The position numbers were made by a program, and so were the translations under genes. From Sipunculus nudus (taxonomy: Eukaryota; Annelida; Sipuncula; Golfingiida; Sipunculidae), in NCBI GenBank assembly GCA_026874595.1, contig CM049322.1, positions 35,581,840 through 35,645,839 of the forward strand: a stretch of DNA of 64,000 nt, in the 5' to 3' direction. Positions 1 to 33,853 of this stretch are shown here, in pieces; position 1 is the stretch's first letter, and each line of letters starts with the position of its first letter. The notes under the pieces were generated by a model. It was not told where the DNA came from. It ran no database searches and worked only from the letters and a program-made list of their open reading frames with translations.

Positions 1-29
1 AACAGAAAAACCAGATAATATGACCAATT

Positions 30-108
<79 letters not shown>

Positions 109-3100
109 GTTAATATAATATTTAATGTAACTATATGACAAAATATATGTATGTATTTAAAAAAAAATGATCACAGAAAATAATGTGGCCACAGGTTGAT
201 AGAGAATTAGTATTCCTTATAGATTAAGGAAACTGAGGTCAGTTGTCTTTCGGTACTGGTTTACAGAATGATAAAATAAGGACAAGATTATCATGATTGT
301 AAAAATATTGTTAAACTTCTTGTTGTTAACACATGTCAGGTAGGAATTTATAAAAGTTGTGATGATCTTTTAATCTGTGATTTAGACAAATAATTTTGTT
401 TTTGTTTTAGAGTCTGTATACAAAGGTAATTGGACAAAGGTTTTGTTTTGTAAATTTGCACAGAAATTCATCTAATATTTACATGAATGTTAGAACTACA
501 GATAAGATAGTGAATAAAATCTGCTTATATAATGAAATAAATATGCAGTAATTTTGGTAGCATAGAGGCATGAGGTCGATATTAATCTTCATGAAATTTA
601 CAAAATCTTGGCTAAATCAATGATTTTATACATTAAAAAAGCTCTATTTAGGGTTAACGTTTCTCTGACAAGAATGGGACCACGTCCAGTGAAAAAGATT
701 ACTCCATGACGAAGATACATCCTTGATGATTGAAGAAAAGTCAAAATTTATTTTTGTAATAAATATTGCAGTTCATTATTTTTTATGTTTTATAATATAT
801 GTATATATATAATATGCATAAATATTTACTGTAAATGCGGTCAATATATACACTGTATGTATATAATGATGTTGTTAGTAAACATTCAGAAAACCTTGGA
901 AGTCGTGCGTTTGTTATTTTTGGTTAAACAAAGAAGTGACCTGTTTGCTATTTTGACGGTGACTAAAGAGTCCAGCTGTTGTTTTACTGTTTCGTAACTA
1001 GTACCAACAAAGAGATTAAATTTGGACTAGAGTACTTGTGTTTGTACATGCACATTTGAATATACTGCAAATTAACAGGCAGTCTGTAGGCCTATTTATT
1101 CATTATCGCTGCCTGGCATAGGGCTCTAAACATATGCTTGTCAAATTAACAGAGGTCTTGTATGACATATATATCTATTCCTTCGTTGGGATAAAGTTAA
1201 GCTGTCATGAAGTCAAATTCATGCATATATTTTGCATTGGTAAACAGATGTCCATTTACAGCAATGCCATGGTAACGAGTACTCAAGTCCGAGTTGGGTA
1301 ATGCCTATTGGATACTAGAGTCCAAAATTTTGTACCCATTTCAGCCCTCCTTACAACCTAGGGGAAGATAGTCATATATGACAACTATTACTTAAGATAC
1401 TCCTATGAATCATTCTTAAAATTGGCCAGGAAATGCTGATCCCATGGTGCAAAAGCTGTTTGGTTTTGTAATAACAATGTGTTTATAACATGTGGGGGGC
1501 TGCCAAAATAATCCAAAAACATTCAACAAGGACATCTGCTGAATAGTCCGATGAATCAGAGTTTTGCAAAGGGCATTTTGTAACTGGTGAAAGCAGTGCT
1601 TCAGTGTTCTCAATTATAGCCAGACTCTGTATATGTTATAGCATGAGAATGGTCATCATAGTATCTGATCCAACATCTGCAGAAATTCTGCATCACCATG
1701 CGGTGGATCATGTCATTCATAGATGCTCAACATAATCATCCACTGAGCAGCTGTCAAATGTGGTGGTTTTTGCAAGTGACAGATGACCTGGACTGCCATA
1801 AGTGGTATTTGGAAAATTTTTTAGGGGCATGGCAAATGAGGGGGGGGGGGGCGGCAGCATGGGGCCATGCCCCCCTCCCTCGCATCCAGTACTCCTTGAA
1901 TTTCATTTCTAATGATAAAATTTTCTTACACACATTCATGAAATTCCTGTCACTGGTATCTGCAGATTTGGGACTAATTTCAATATAAAGTATTGTTTTG
2001 TGATAATTCTACATTTCATTAGGTTTGATATTTTTCTGATTTATTCATCTTTTACAACTGATATTTTAATGGCCTTTGACAAAGATTTTGCCCCCCTCCC
2101 TCAATCCTGGCTACACCCCTGAATTTTCTCTCAGATTTGTAATTAATTGGATTTCTAGCATATTGTGGAAAGAAGGTATTTAGTCACTTTTTGTAACTTG
2201 CGTTTAAGTTTAGTACAATTCTCCAGTTTTTGAGTTGAAACAAGAAACACTTCTAAAATATTTATCTACACAGAAAATATGCAAAGAAAGATGTAGAGGG
2301 ATATGTATGTCAAGATTCACCAACCCCATGGTTGGACCGCAAGTCAGAGTAAGAACACAGGCTGGCCCTAATACCAGTGAACAGCTATAGCCCTCAGCTT
2401 GGTTAAGAATTGTCTATAGGTAAAGAATGGCAATGAACCTTTTCAAATTATAGTACATTATATGGTGATTCACAATACCCACCAAATTTAAATGGTTTGT
2501 TCCTTTGACAGTACCCTATCCTGTATTCAGTTTCATACTCATTAAATTCCCCTTCTTTTCAGGCATTGTTAGTCATGTTATGAAAGTATACATAATTTAT
2601 GACTTATCCAGTGAAAAGTGGAAAAGACCATCTCTGCCTGCAGATAGTACCGTAGGTCAAGAAAAATGGTGTCACAAAAAGCTATTTTTGCATATTCGTC
2701 ACATGAACAATAATTCTACAAAGTTTCATGATGAAAGCTACAGCCACTGTTGAGATATCTGGTAATAGACAGCAGAAGGTGTCGCCGCACCAACGTACAC
2801 ATTCACAGAGTGAACTTAAAGGGTTGGTGGAATGGAGTATAGATGAGTCACATGAGAAGGTATGTGTGTAGGTCAGGACCTTTTAACAGAGCTCTCATAC
2901 ACTGGCAGACATTTATTCACCAAATTTAAAACACTGTATACAATTCTTCTTATGACTAGGTAGTTTATTGAATTATATCAGTTTTGCAGAACAAGGGCCA
3001 CCAAGAGGCAAAAGACATTTAATCTACAGTTAACAAGTTATGGATCGTAAAGTACATTAATATGTACAACCTAGAAATTACATAAGGTGTATACATGTTG

Positions 3101-3299
3101 CTGAACTAGTATCGTTGTTTCTCATTAATGTGTATGTGTTTGCATTGGGAGTTGTACTGCATATTTTGGTCTAATGGTTTGATCTCGGATTTGATCTGAT
3201 TTTACAATCAATGGTGCCACCTTAAGGATATGCCAGCTTGACATATTTAACATTTAACTACTTCAAGTTTAGTCAATTTACTGCAGATATTTGGTACGT
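1..3299. other. Left intergenic flank: microsatellite and repeat debris
   Basis: Begins with an (AT)n tract (33-106). A short element at about 1,825-2,125 has G/C-run-containing ends (GCCCCCCTCCCT occurs twice, and it ends CTGGCTACACCCC). No supported gene: the short ORFs here lack family features and codon structure. Confidence 0.5.
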
Positions 3300-5021
3300 G
3301 AAATCTTGACTGTAAGTAAACATGATAACAATATACATATGCTCCTCTTACACCTTTATTACTAGCATACATTACACTGCAGGAGGTTAATCTTAACCAC
3401 TGGTTATTAATTCATTTACATCCAATGACACCAAACACTGACACAACAGATATCATACAACTTTCTTTGGAATGTGATCACTTAGGCATATCACAATGTA
3501 ATACTATTTGATGTAACAAGGGGTTCATGCATAACTCATGAAATTCATGCATAAACATGAGCTCATGAATAAACATGACGCTGATATACATAAGCAAGAA
3601 TGTATCAGGATTAAATGAGAGTAGCTTTTACTCATTTCAGTGCAAAGACCAGTATAAGAGGCCACAGGTGGTACTTAAAGAGTCTGATACATATTCATGC
3701 ATTCGGACAATATGAACTCAGCCCAGTGAAAATTTTACTTCCACTACGGTATCACATGATCTTGTTACTATGGTGATACATATTGCTTTGGTAATCAAGA
3801 GTAAAATCACCAGATGAACTACCACAATTTATTTTATTTGTGAACAATTCAACATACAGTCAAATTGAATGTCAATGATGGTTGGACATTATTCATTTGT
3901 CATGGGTTACACTGAACACAATCATAAAAATACATTAAAGAAATGTGGCCACTCTTAGTGCCTTTCCATCTCTATGTTGAAATGTAAAAGCTATGCAGGA
4001 ATTTTTTTTTCTCTGGTTACCACAAATAAAGTTTATTGTTTTAACAATCATGTATCTGCCTCCAAATATTAACCCTTTTGATCCCATGTCCAATACCTGC
4101 TCTAAAATCATTAACTCTTGAAGATGCATATCCTTGTGTTTAATTACAAATGTTAACATTATTTAGCCTGCAAAACCCTTCTGTTAACATAAATGATTGT
4201 AGTTCATATATTAATGCAGGTTTATATATTAATGCATGCATTATCTGATTATGCAACCATTAAACAATCCTGAGCATAAACAAGTCATGACCTTTTTTCT
4301 TACAATTACACTTTGTTACATGGTTTTAACATTCCATGCTTAACAAGTCAAATAAACATGGTAATAAAACCAGATTTACTTCTATGAAATCCTCTTCCCC
4401 ATGCATGGTTATTTTCAGTGTTACTCTGTGGTATGCCATTTACTAACATTCACCCCTCTAACATTTCAGAAATGTACAATAAACTTTTCCCTACTGTTAG
4501 TATACAGACTGACAATGCATCAATTACAAGTGCTTGTGTCTAAAGCACAAAGTCCACATTATGACCATAACGCATCTGTGAATGTCATGATAAAGAGCCA
4601 TGTGACATGTCATAGAACACATAACACATTTTTTAAAATGCTTTTGCTCAGCCTTAGATATTTCAAATGACATTTTTACATGATCCCAAAAATCTTCAGT
4701 TTCTGGAGATAATTTATCTACAAAGGCTTTTATCGCAAGTTCTCAACTAAGTGGCCTTGTTTGCATCATTCACAATACATATCTAACCTATTTACATATA
4801 TAATCATTCCCTAGCCAATAACCTTTGTGTCACATGGTAATATTGACCTATTTACATAATAAATTAACATGCCTGCCCATAAAAGGCAAAGCATGCAAGC
4901 AGCCTGTATTGCACTTGGTTTACACAAGATATGGCAATGGACAACAACACTGACCCACTATGATATACAGCCATATCTGATTGGTTGGTGAGATGCTGAC
5001 CTAGTTACATAAATTTACATG
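3300..5021 (-). other. Probable ATP6V1A 3' UTR and downstream flank
   Basis: No further coding match follows the stop codon. AATAAA hexamers on the minus strand occur at about 4,037-4,032, in an AATAAA cluster near 3,830-3,840, and at 3,360-3,355. Any could be the poly(A) signal and the sequence alone cannot choose. Confidence 0.35.
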
Positions 5022-25780
<20,759 letters not shown>

Positions 25781-25783
<3 letters not shown>

Positions 25784-25860
25784 GATGATGGCTTGGTTAT
25801 CATGTGACTGCCGGTCACACGGAGCATGCGCAGTCTAGTCATCCACGCAGTCTTCACACG
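25781..25860 (-). CDS. ATP6V1A: Candidate first exon of ATP6V1A (5' UTR plus possible start codon)
   Basis: On the minus strand the sequence reads CCATCATCATG then GTAGGTAC, a near-ideal donor directly after an ATG at 25,783-25,781. Joined to the acceptor at 17,588 it gives ATG GCG GGG GGT ATG, in frame with the internal start at 17,579. The exon lies in a short CpG-containing stretch in otherwise AT-rich DNA, as expected for a housekeeping promoter. The 5' boundary given is a guess. RNA could instead place the first exon elsewhere in 17.6-28 kb. Confidence 0.55.
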
Positions 25861-25960
25861 CGCGGCACTAATTCGATCATATTACTTATATTTGTGGGAT
25901 TGACTACGAATACGTGAATATTGTGGTGGCGAACGGTGTTAAATTTCGGAAGGCCTCGTG
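25781..25960 (-). promoter_or_regulatory. Likely ATP6V1A promoter region with MiT/TFE-type and NRF1-like sites
   Basis: Locally CpG-rich sequence with no TATA box. The minus strand carries GTCACATGAT (25,808-25,799), which fits the MiT/TFE consensus GTCAYRTGAY found in CLEAR/M-box elements of vertebrate V-ATPase and lysosomal genes. It also carries TGCGCATGC (25,832-25,824), an NRF1 half-site. Motifs are seen directly; function is inferred from family knowledge. Confidence 0.45.
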
Positions 25961-25999
25961 GCTTTCTGGTTAGCAAATTTTGCATGTGTTTAATGATTT

Positions 26000-27033
26000 G
26001 TGGAGCAGACGAATGATTTGCATTTCATATTATATGATAATATGCATTGTGAAACATGTATTTAATTTATAGCTTGTAGGATATTTTCTCATAAATAAAA
26101 GTTTGATATCCTTATAATTTATAAATGTAACTTAAATATAAGATAATACGAATAAATATAGCCTATATATAATATAGAATGTTATATATATATATAATAT
26201 AGAATGTTACCGGTATATCATATATATATTATATCATATGACATGTTTTTATATTACCATACGGTATTTATTAAATTTTTTAGTGCAGATTTATTTTCTG
26301 TGTATAATATCAGACATAGGTCATATATACACACACCCACACTACCCCCCCCCCCCCCACACACATAAAATTATATATACATATATACTACCCCATTTAT
26401 TTTATATAACGTAATAAAGTGTGAGTTATTTAATACAGTGTTATATAAAAATACCCATATATCATGATAGGCCTACATTATATAATTTAATTATACGATG
26501 TGGTGTTCTAATATAATATAATATAATATAATATAATTTAATATTATATAATATAAAATTTTTGATATTATAATTATATGATATGAAATACGATTTAACC
26601 TACTATCATGAAGTGTCGACCATGCAATAGTGTAAAATTAATTTACATGAGTGGAAAATAATTTGAAGGATGGTCGTATGGTAGCATTTTATTTCTGTAA
26701 AATAGTGTATGAAGGGGGGGGGGAACAGTTATAGTGAATCAAGTATCATTTTTTCAAGGGAGTAAATGCATTAATACTGAGGCTTAACAGCAACGATATG
26801 TATCTGCGGTACTTATATACCGCATGTGAGCGGACTCAAGAGCATAGAGAAATTCGGAAGAAACAATTCGAATTTATAATCCAGACATATGTTGTCAATA
26901 TAAAGCAATTTAAAATTACAATGAAGTGTTCCTTGCCTTTTTTATAATGATAAAGAGATCTAAGAGTAACATCATCATCATCATCATCATCACCATCAGC
27001 CGTCTAGTATTAATATTATTTTTATTATGTTAC

Positions 27034-27082
<49 letters not shown>

Positions 27083-27180
27083 TTATTGACCATATTTATA
27101 TAGGGCTAATCAAGGATAAAATTCTACGCTAAAGGGCTTTACAATAAAAAGCAAAAAAAAAAAAAAAAAAGAAAAAATAA
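26000..27180. other. AT-rich and microsatellite region upstream of ATP6V1A
   Basis: Holds (ATATA)n at 26,515-26,545, a C-run near 26,346, a G-run near 26,716, (ATC)n at 26,970-26,990 and a long (TTA)n at 27,035-27,082. No gene supported. Confidence 0.6.
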
Positions 27181-27596
27181 CAAAACGTTCAATATCACAA
27201 AATCTGAGACTGATGAAATTAGTTCATGAAACATTTAAAATATAGTCTGATTTAAATAAGTGAGTTTACAAAGTGATTTAAGAAATAACTTAATTTAAAC
27301 TAACTTCTGTGGATTTTAAAGGGACATTAATTTTTTTATGTTTATTGCTGATTTTCCACCGATAACATCTGTTTCGTTTCGCATTTTCGTACTTTTTCAC
27401 GGGGTTCGTTAATTCTTAAAAGTAGCGTTTCCTATACTCATTCGGTAGCAAACAACTCGAGAAATCGAACCAGAAACTAAGCAATGTTCTATTTTACGTT
27501 CGTCGATCATGAGCAATATTCACACCTTAAAGGGACATAATCAGGAGCAATACTATGCTTATTCTGTCACACTATCAGTTTACTTTTGCTTTGTGC

Positions 27597-27713
27597 AAAA
27601 GTTTCCTTGCACCACATTCCTAGCACACGATCTCAGTACCTTTGAAGCGGATCCTAAAAGTTTCCTTGCAACATATTACCAGCACATGGTCTCAGTACCT
27701 TTGAAGCGGATCC
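27597..27713 (+). repeat. Direct ~60-bp duplication
   Basis: Two adjacent copies of a segment starting AAAGTTTCCTTGCA and ending TTTGAAGCGGATCC. The second copy runs directly into the GGATCC-ended element that follows. Confidence 0.75.
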
Positions 27714-27850
27714 AGAGGAGGGGTCCAGGGTGTCTGGATCCCCCTGTTTTAGCCACCGCAACCTTTTTTAAGAGTTCAGACCAATGTTTGTTGCTGGACC
27801 CCACCCCCTTTTTTGGGTTTAAACTTTTCTCTAAATCCTGGATCCGCCCT
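27704..27850 (-). mobile_element. Short element with GGATCC inverted ends, copy 2
   Basis: In minus orientation begins GGGCGGATCCAGGATTTAG and ends CTCTGGATCCGCTTC, with interior ATTGGTCTGAA and GCGGTGGCTAAAA as in the 16.43-kb copy. Confidence 0.65.
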
Positions 27851-28902
27851 TGCTTTGAGTTGTTTAATACCTTGTAACGGTTTTGCGTGATTGAGTAAAC
27901 ACAGTCCACGTGTGTCTGTTTACAATAATAAGGCCGCTTGACCTAAGGTCCGATTTTGTGCATGCGAGACAGATCTCAAACAAAGAGTAGTCCAAACAAG
28001 TCCATACATGGACATTCATGTCGTCTGCATGATATATCTTTGCAGTCCAAGGCCTGAGTCACCGCACCAGGCGATGACATATGCACTCCTCGGGCGTGAA
28101 TTTAGATAGAGCCTTCTAGACAAAGATACCATCCAGCCAAGCAGTCAAGCAGATAGTCGGTTAAGTCACTAGCATGCCCCGGAAATTTTGAAAAGTTGTT
28201 GGAGGAGTCCAGATCATTACAGCCTCACACCCTCATCGTAATATCATTATCAGCACGCATGTGATCGCGCCCGGTCCAATGTTATTAACGCTCGTGAAAA
28301 GGACTTACCCTACGGTTTCAGGGCAATATTTTGGCAGGTACCAACTTTTTTCAAAGAGACGACGCCATTATTCGTGTTTATGCAACATGATGATTAGGTC
28401 GCTTCATAATAAAAAAAAATTGCCATCCATAGTGGTAAAGACCCTGAATGCATGTATACGAGTGGCTCATGTAGGATTATACAAAAGAATCACATGGGAA
28501 GATGCATGGGCGGACCGGCCGTGCCCACAAGGGGTCCATGAGTATAATGTCCAGCTGAAATAAAATTGTCCATCACCATGGTTTTACATGTCGGCTCATG
28601 TATTATATGTTGCCATTTACTTTCAATTAAATGTAACATAAAACTTATGCAGCAATCAATTAATCATTGAAAGTAATGTTTTAGCTGGGAAACATTCATA
28701 CGCCGTACTATTTTATTTAAATAGAACATTAGATTGCTGAAAGGAACGGAGGATGAGCTATTTAGACACCTCCGTTCTAGCCTCATATTTGTAGTACCAA
28801 CGTAAATTTGTATAAAAATGCATGGTAAACAGATCATTTAATTAAAAATTTTGCATTAAAATTTAACTTTAGTTAAGTAATATTCGATGTTTAACACTGC
28901 TG

Positions 28903-28904
<2 letters not shown>

Positions 28905-28960
<56 letters not shown>
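28905..28960. repeat. (AT)n microsatellite
   Basis: Uninterrupted dinucleotide repeat. Others of similar kind lie at 33-106, 29,715-29,779, 33,812-33,844 and 60,672-60,708. Confidence 0.95.
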
Positions 28961-28963
<3 letters not shown>

Positions 28964-29712
28964 TGGTGTGCCGATTAATCGCTCAAATCGATGATTAGTC
29001 GTTTTCTATCAATATCGATTAAATAGATCGAACTTTTGCATAATCAATTAAAACTATTATGTATACATTTGCTAAGAATCTTATCCTGTCAGAGATTTAC
29101 GAACTCAAAGTAACGATAAAAAAACAGGACCTTACGTAGCCAACAATTTCCCAACGGCAAGTCGACCTTGGATGTGGAGTTCTTTGTGAATACCGATGTA
29201 CATGTCACACTATTTACTGGGGTCAATATTATATGTATACTATTATACAGCAGATATTAAGGTAATATAGAAAGTAAATAAAATAATCGATTAATTATCA
29301 ATCATTGGTCCTGTTTATTTTTCAATCATCGATTATGATTGTTAACCGAATCCAACCTCATATATTTACATTAATATATGTGTATATATATATGTGTGTG
29401 TGTGTGTGTGTGCTTAGTGTCTAATTATATCGATATGCAAACTATTATGTTATTAGTTATTAAATAATATATTTAAATATAGGTTAGGGGCAAACACATT
29501 TTATAATTTCATGCTAAGTAAATATAATCAATTTCCTAATCTTTTGACAAAAAGTGTGGAAAATATATGTAAAACGCATGGATATAACTTTTAAAATGGT
29601 CTTTCAATTATAAATGGAACATAAACACACAAAAAAGTCGGTTCACTGCCAATTGAACAAATGACCTTACGATTGCCGGTCGTTTGCTTAATCGCTTAGC
29701 TACAAACCCTAA

Positions 29713-29714
<2 letters not shown>

Positions 29715-29779
<65 letters not shown>
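29715..29779. repeat. (AT)n microsatellite abutting the duplicated LINE fragment
   Basis: Long AT dinucleotide run that ends directly before the first 477-bp repeat unit. Confidence 0.95.
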
Positions 29780-29780
<1 letters not shown>

Positions 29781-29781
<1 letters not shown>

Positions 29782-30257
29782 TGGACGATGAGATAGCAAA
29801 AGAAAAAAAACCAAATACCTACAGAATAGAAGAAGGCAGTTACAGCAAAGATACCACAGAAAGATGATTTAACCTAATGCGTCAACTTGCGAGGGATCTT
29901 ATTAGTGTCAATACAAAGTTAGATATTAGGGAGGGTGATCATAGAAAGAATCCGGAGGGGTTTAGATAGAGTACTTCGAGAGGATCAAGCTGGTTTTATG
30001 AATGGGAAGAGGAATAACAGAACGGATATTCATATTAAGAAACATAATAATATAGAACATTGGAGCACAACGTTATACATAAACTTTTAAACATAAATAT
30101 TTTAGATTATGAAGAAGAGGCAAATAAAATATATACATTTATGCAAAGATCAATAAGAGGAAACTCTAAAATAGGCAATCACGAATTTTGTAGGGCGACA
30201 GAAACTTTAGATCAAGTAACATATTTAAACGAAAACTTTTGAAACGGGACTTCCAAT
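29781..30257 (+). pseudogene. Decayed non-LTR reverse-transcriptase fragment, tandem unit 1
   Basis: Translation around 29,935-30,090 gives RVLREDQAGFMNGKRNN and then LYINF, resembling the QAGF..GR and LY..F..F..AFD blocks of LINE reverse transcriptases. Around 30,200-30,290, TYLNENFGNGTSN and VDDEIAKE resemble the later FxYLG...(D/E)I block. Stops interrupt it and most of the enzyme is missing. Clade not assigned. Confidence 0.6.
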
Positions 30258-30740
30258 GTGGACGATGAGATAGCAAAAGAAAAAAAACCAAATACCTACA
30301 GAATAGAAGAAGGCAGTTACAGCAAAGATACCACAGAAAGATGATTTAACCTAATGCGTCAACTTGCGAGGGATCTTATTAGTGTCAATACAAAGTTAGA
30401 TATTAGGGAGGGTGATCATAGAAAGAATCCGGAGGGGTTTAGATAGAGTACTTCGAGAGGATCAAGCTGGTTTTATGAATGGGAAGAGGAATAACAGAAC
30501 GGATATTCATATTAAGAAACATAATAATATAGAACAATGGAGCTCAACGTTATACATAAACTTTTAAACATAAATATTTTAGATTATGAAGAAGAGGCAA
30601 ATAAAATAGATACATTTATGCAAAGATCAATAAGAGGAAATCTAAAAATAGGCAATCACGAATTTTGTAGGGCGACAGAAACTTTAGATCAAGTAACATA
30701 TTTAAACGAAAACTTTGGAAACGGGACTTCCAATCCAAGC
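30258..30740 (+). pseudogene. Decayed non-LTR reverse-transcriptase fragment, tandem unit 2
   Basis: Nearly identical copy of the preceding unit at a 477-bp offset, with only a handful of substitutions or shifts seen by eye (for example CATTGGAGCAC versus CAATGGAGCTC). The high identity indicates a recent duplication. Confidence 0.65.
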
Positions 30741-30941
30741 ATCGTGAAATTATCAAGTCAAAATGGTCGACGAATGTCTTTCACAAGTGCTGTATCAACA
30801 TGTTCAATAGTACGATAGACGATATACATTAAGAATAAGTGTTAAATGATTGTGTCGGGCGTGATGTAGTCTCAGTCATCTGTTTGGTGTTAAATAGCAT
30901 GCTTTGCCCGTCTTGAATCTGGATTGACTTCATTCTGACTT

Positions 30942-31345
30942 GGATATGGATATGGTGCATAGTATCTAAGGTATCGCTTATGTTCATCTGGTCTTGGATA
31001 CATATATGGTGCACAGTATATAAGGCATCGCTTATGCCCTTCTAGTCTTGGATACATATATGGTGCACAGTATATAAGGCATCGCTTAGGTCCATCTAGT
31101 GTTGGATACATATATGGTTCACAGTATCTAAGCCATGGCTTATATCAATCCATTCTTGAATACATATATGGTGCACATTATCTAAGGCATGGATAACTTT
31201 ATTGTTTTCGATACAGATATGGTGCATGGTATCTAAGGCGTGGATTATGTTTATTCTGTCATAGGTATAGATATATGATGCACAGCATCTACGGCATGGA
31301 TAACGTTTATTCTAAATTGGGTACAGGTATGGTGCACAGTCTCTA
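30942..31345. repeat. 54-bp minisatellite, about 8 units
   Basis: Units carry GGATACATATATGGTGCACA and then GTATATAAGGCATCGCTTA, recurring at about 30,996, 31,050, 31,104 and 31,158, then more degenerate. Because 54 is a multiple of three, the minus strand reads as an 18-residue repeat (CAPYMYPRLEGHKRCLI-like) over the better-conserved units. No start context or signal supports a real protein. Confidence 0.85.
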
Positions 31346-31349
31346 GGAT

Positions 31350-32296
31350 GTGTGACTAAATAAATATACTTTCCATCCCGGTCCTTGTTCAGTTGGACTG
31401 TACGTAGTACATCAAAAAGACCTATATACCAATGAGCTCAGATATAAAGTGGTGTGAAAACCTTTATATGGCATAAAATAATATGTGATGCTTGGTGCAC
31501 AGGGATCCCTCAGTCTTATTATGAAGCTCTACTTATCTGAAAAATAAATATGCAGTTTGATTAGAATAACTGAACTTGTTATTTAATTTGTAAAAAACTA
31601 GTTTGATTATTGTAGCATAAATTTTTATAAGATTAGAGTTCCCGTGCATCACGGTAGGGCTTTTTTGTAGGGCTTTGTTTAGAATTATAAATGTGATTTT
31701 CCATATAATTTTATAATTATTTGATTATTATACAATAATGTCTACACGTATGCACACCAGGAGAAATTTTTGTCCAATATGAAATGGGTTTTCTATTTGA
31801 TTGTAAACAGTTATATAGTGGTTTCCATATACCCGATATATGCATTTTAATTGACGAAAATTTGAATGAAACTAATGAACTCTCGACTGATGTATTGAAG
31901 GGAAATATTTTAAATACAATGTATACCCAGAGAGAGAGAGAGAAAAAAATCTATTTGGGCTTTACATTCTAAATCGTAACATATTTACCATTGTTCATCT
32001 TGTTTCCGTTTGTAGTATCTTTCTTCTTTTCTCTGTGAATATAGAGAACTTTTGAAATGTAATGCATTCAATCACAAAACAAATCAAAATTATTCGAGAA
32101 TCTTGTCTATATTAAATTTAACGTAAATCCAGTGCTTTAAGTTGAGAGTGCTGCTTCGGAATTACTAGTGTAAGGGGCAAAAGGCGACACGAGAATTCAG
32201 ATATATTTCACTTCCGCCACTAGTTAACATCTCTACTAGTCAATACAATACCAATGCTAACATACGGCCCACCGAGACAGTTCAATATACTTAAAC
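31350..32296. other. 3' flank of the receptor gene
   Basis: Includes the receptor 3' UTR on the minus strand. I see no clear single poly(A) signal, no other gene and no recognised mobile element. Confidence 0.4.
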
Positions 32297-32520
32297 TTAC
32301 TTCTTCTTGTAGTACGCATACTGAATAATGACGGCAATGATAGCGAGGACTGCAAGGATTACAGTTGTATATGCGGCCGGTATTGCCCATGCGTTATTTT
32401 CACATTTGTACTGGGACGGCGGTTCAGACGTGTTTCCGCCAACTTGACGTCGGAGGTCTAAATTCTCACAAGCCCGGCATGCGGGGCACCACAGGGTACA
32501 GTCCACAACAGAGGGGAGAA
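32297..32520 (-). CDS. Receptor exon 13: juxtamembrane, transmembrane and tail
   Basis: Encodes a Cys-containing stalk (CTLWCPACRACE), then AWAIPAAYTTVILAVLAIIA followed by VIIQYAYYKKK and TAA (32,299-32,297). One hydrophobic helix with a basic stop-transfer end; the cytosolic tail is only a few residues. Confidence 0.8.
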
Positions 32521-33807
32521 CTGTTTAAGATAAAACATCTATTGGATTGTTGCCTTTTAATTTACAGATGCTCAGTAATTAAAATAAATATATTTAAGAT
32601 CGTATATATTCTGAAATAATTAAAAAATATATTATATTAAATTGCTTCGTTTACTGAATTTACTTAATACTGAATTTAGCACTCGTTTATAAAACTGTCA
32701 TGGCTTCCTATTCGAATAATGAATGGGAGCAGTCCTCAAGGAATACTAGTATTAGTAACTCACTGATCTTTTTTAAGGTTTAGGTGAGGACGCGCAAGGT
32801 ACATAAGGCATAAACTTGAAAATAAAAAGTGTAACAACTATTGGATTCCTGTAATTCACACAAACTATTATTTAAAGTTTAAGATAGTGATATGACCGTC
32901 GGATTCCTCACGTTTTTCACATCTGTTTGGTTGGTAACCAGACGGACATTGGTCATCAGGACAACTGCCATCCATGACGTCACATGGTCCGTTCTGACAC
33001 ATCCCGCACTGATTCAGGCAGTTGTTTCCCCACCAACCATGAGGACAAACTAAAACAAATATGATAAACTACAGTTTTGCTTTTTCTAAATCAGTTATTT
33101 GAAATAGTATATATGATCTCCATATGATTCGTTAAATCAATAAGTCCCACGCACATGAAAACAACTCATTATATGTATTACATCCAAAGATATTTTTTTT
33201 TCTATGGCTGAAGCATGAAATTTTAAATTACAGTTTGGAGAAGACAATGTTACTTTGTTGGAGGATTAAGTGTGTGAGCTATTTTAATACAGAAAGTAAA
33301 ATGCAGGTAAATAGCAGCCATGTTTAGAACAGCTTATAGCCAGACCTTGATCGCAGTTTTCTCCCATATACCCTTTCTGGCACACCCCAAACAAGCAAGA
33401 CCCGGATGTGACGTCACATGGACCGGTCAGGCACATTCCACAGGTTTTGTAGCAGTCGCGTCCCCATGTTCCGTTAGGACAAGCTGCACATTTAAATTTT
33501 CAAACAGATTAGCATGACAGATAATACAGGATTAGAAATAAATCCTCTGGTAATAATCACAATTTTGACACAATTGAAAGTAAAAATCATGACTACCTTC
33601 ATATATTTTTCCTACAGACGGTGTTATCAGGTTTTATTCAAAAGAATAAGTAGTGATTTAATAACATATCTATTTGAAGACATGCGTTAAGGACGTACAG
33701 AAAGTTAAATATATTTGTTTAATATGATATATGTAAAATATTATGAATAACCTTATTCATGATATTTAATCCTTTTGGAGGTGGGGTGTCCACTAGAAGA
33801 GGTTTCC

Positions 33808-33853
<46 letters not shown>

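Noticed and set aside
1698-1988. Overlapping plus and minus ORFs with proline/glycine runs
   Set aside because: They arise from G- and C-runs at the ends of a short repeat element.
26926-27132. 68-codon tyrosine/isoleucine-rich ORF
   Set aside because: Translation of (ATC)n and (TTA)n microsatellites.
28261-28563. 100-codon plus-strand ORF
   Set aside because: No recognisable domain or splice-compatible neighbour; likely chance.
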